A DNA stretch of 64,000 nucleotides from Centroberyx gerrardi (Eukaryota; Chordata; Actinopteri; Beryciformes; Berycidae). Made by a program: the position numbers and the translations under genes. The notes under the pieces were generated by a model that saw only the letters and a list, made by a program, of their open reading frames with translations, searched no databases and was not told where the DNA came from. The stretch is from positions 25,629,903-25,693,902 of the forward strand of contig NC_136015.1 of assembly GCF_048128805.1 (NCBI RefSeq). The letters run 5' to 3'. Below, piece after piece: positions 63,165-64,000 of this stretch (within the stretch, counting starts at the first letter, position 1; every line of letters begins with the position of its first letter).

Positions 63165-63708
63165 CACAGTGATACAAACTCATTGAGCCGCCGTACAGAA
63201 ACCTCTCACTCTAGAGAGACACGGCTCTCTCACTTTGACAACAACAAACTCACCAAAATCACTCTCAGTTTGTAAAGCTTTAGCTAACTGATGTAATAAC
63301 TAGATAAACTATCAAATTATGCGACAAAGTTCCAACATTAATAGTTTTTCATTTATTGTCTATTTTATCTTCTAGTGATACTGATTTCTCTAGCAGTAAA
63401 CTAAAAAATGACATGAGATATCGTTTAAGAAAATTTGTTTATAGACATCAAGCCAAATATACACATTAATTAGATAAATTGTTAATGAGAGTTTGTCAAA
63501 TTGATTGATCCATTTAGAAACAGCATCATCAGAGTAATCCAAGTCCCTGTTGGAGTCAGTCAGAGCATTTCCATAGAGAGCCACTTTGCATCAGCAGCAC
63601 CATGCTCCAGTGCTCTGGGAGAGTTTATAGTCCTGAGAGTTGAACACTGGATGACTGACAGCTGTCCTTCATGACAACAGAAGCCACAGAAATCCTCCTC
63701 ATCAAAAC

Positions 63709-64000
63709 ATGACTTTGATCTCCATCCTCATCTGGACTCTCCTCTGCTGCTGCTTCACAGGTAAAGTCCAGAGAATCAAACTCCTCTCCTCTATGAACAT
63801 CCGTCCCTCTGAAATGAAGCGGAGAAAACGATGACGGTGGTTTATGTTTTTGTCTCTGTATCCTCAGAGTCCAGAGGCCAGGTCACAGTGACTCAGCCTG
63901 GAGCAGTGAGGTCTGCTCCGGGAGGCTCCATCACCATCAGCTGTCGTACCAATCCTGCTGTATACTATGATGGTGACCACTATTTAGCCTGGTACCAACA
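63709..64000 (+). CDS. IgL V segment V17, family A, cut by window edge
   Basis: Leader 63709-63760, V exon from 63868. Visible part reads [43 protein letters not shown], with a distinct CDR1 (NPAV for SPKV). Open as far as seen. Confidence 0.9.

Overview
The window is part of a teleost fish (probably percomorph) immunoglobulin light-chain locus of the kappa-like L1 class. The constant exons encode a single C-type Ig domain with the TLTVLPPSS start, the WKVDG core and a C-terminal RxRCSQS or RxQCSQS tail seen in fish L1 chains. The V exons end in 12-spacer recombination signals (RSS) and the J exons start with 23-spacer signals, the kappa arrangement. The gaps are filled with fish-type LINE, hAT and piggyBac debris and long CA, GT and GA microsatellites. 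I count 8 C exons (all minus strand), 10 J segments (all minus), and 17 V segments (all plus). V therefore faces J-C throughout, so V-J joining inside a unit must go by inversion.

The repeating unit, read on the plus strand, is: C 3' UTR with a GA tract, C exon (-), J-C intron, one or two J (-), family A V (+), CA tract, spacer with LINE remains, GT tract, family B V (+), AT-rich flank, L1-like relic, next C. Units: C1/J1/V1/V2 (1-5.9 kb); two V-only units whose C is reduced to about 30 bp (5.9-12.3 kb; V3 and the mosaic V4); C2/J2/V5/V6/V7 (13.6-21.4 kb); C3/J3/V8/V9 (23.2-28.7 kb); C4/J4a/J4b/V10/V11 (30.3-35.8 kb); C5/V12 without a J (37.2-39 kb); C6/J6a/J6b/V13 (43.1-46 kb); C7/J7a/J7b/V14 plus V15 (49.8-56.1 kb); V16 (59.3 kb); C8/J8/V17 (61.6 kb to the edge).

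Two J-C subtypes exist. Type A joins ...[14 protein letters not shown]; type B (C2, C3) joins ...[15 protein letters not shown] and has a long CT microsatellite as the polypyrimidine tract of the C acceptor. Two main V families share these J-C sets: family A ([10 protein letters not shown]..., long germline CDR3 with an INSQ or similar core) and family B ([11 protein letters not shown]..., short kappa-like CDR3). V4 is a mosaic of a family A promoter, leader and 3' end around a different V body.

Transposons date the duplications: one LINE insertion is shared by two units, a hAT element sits in only one of two sister units, and a small TIR element has an empty paralogous site. The most interesting signal is at the recombination signals: the 23-bp J spacer reads like the 12-bp family B V spacer with 11 bp inserted in its middle.
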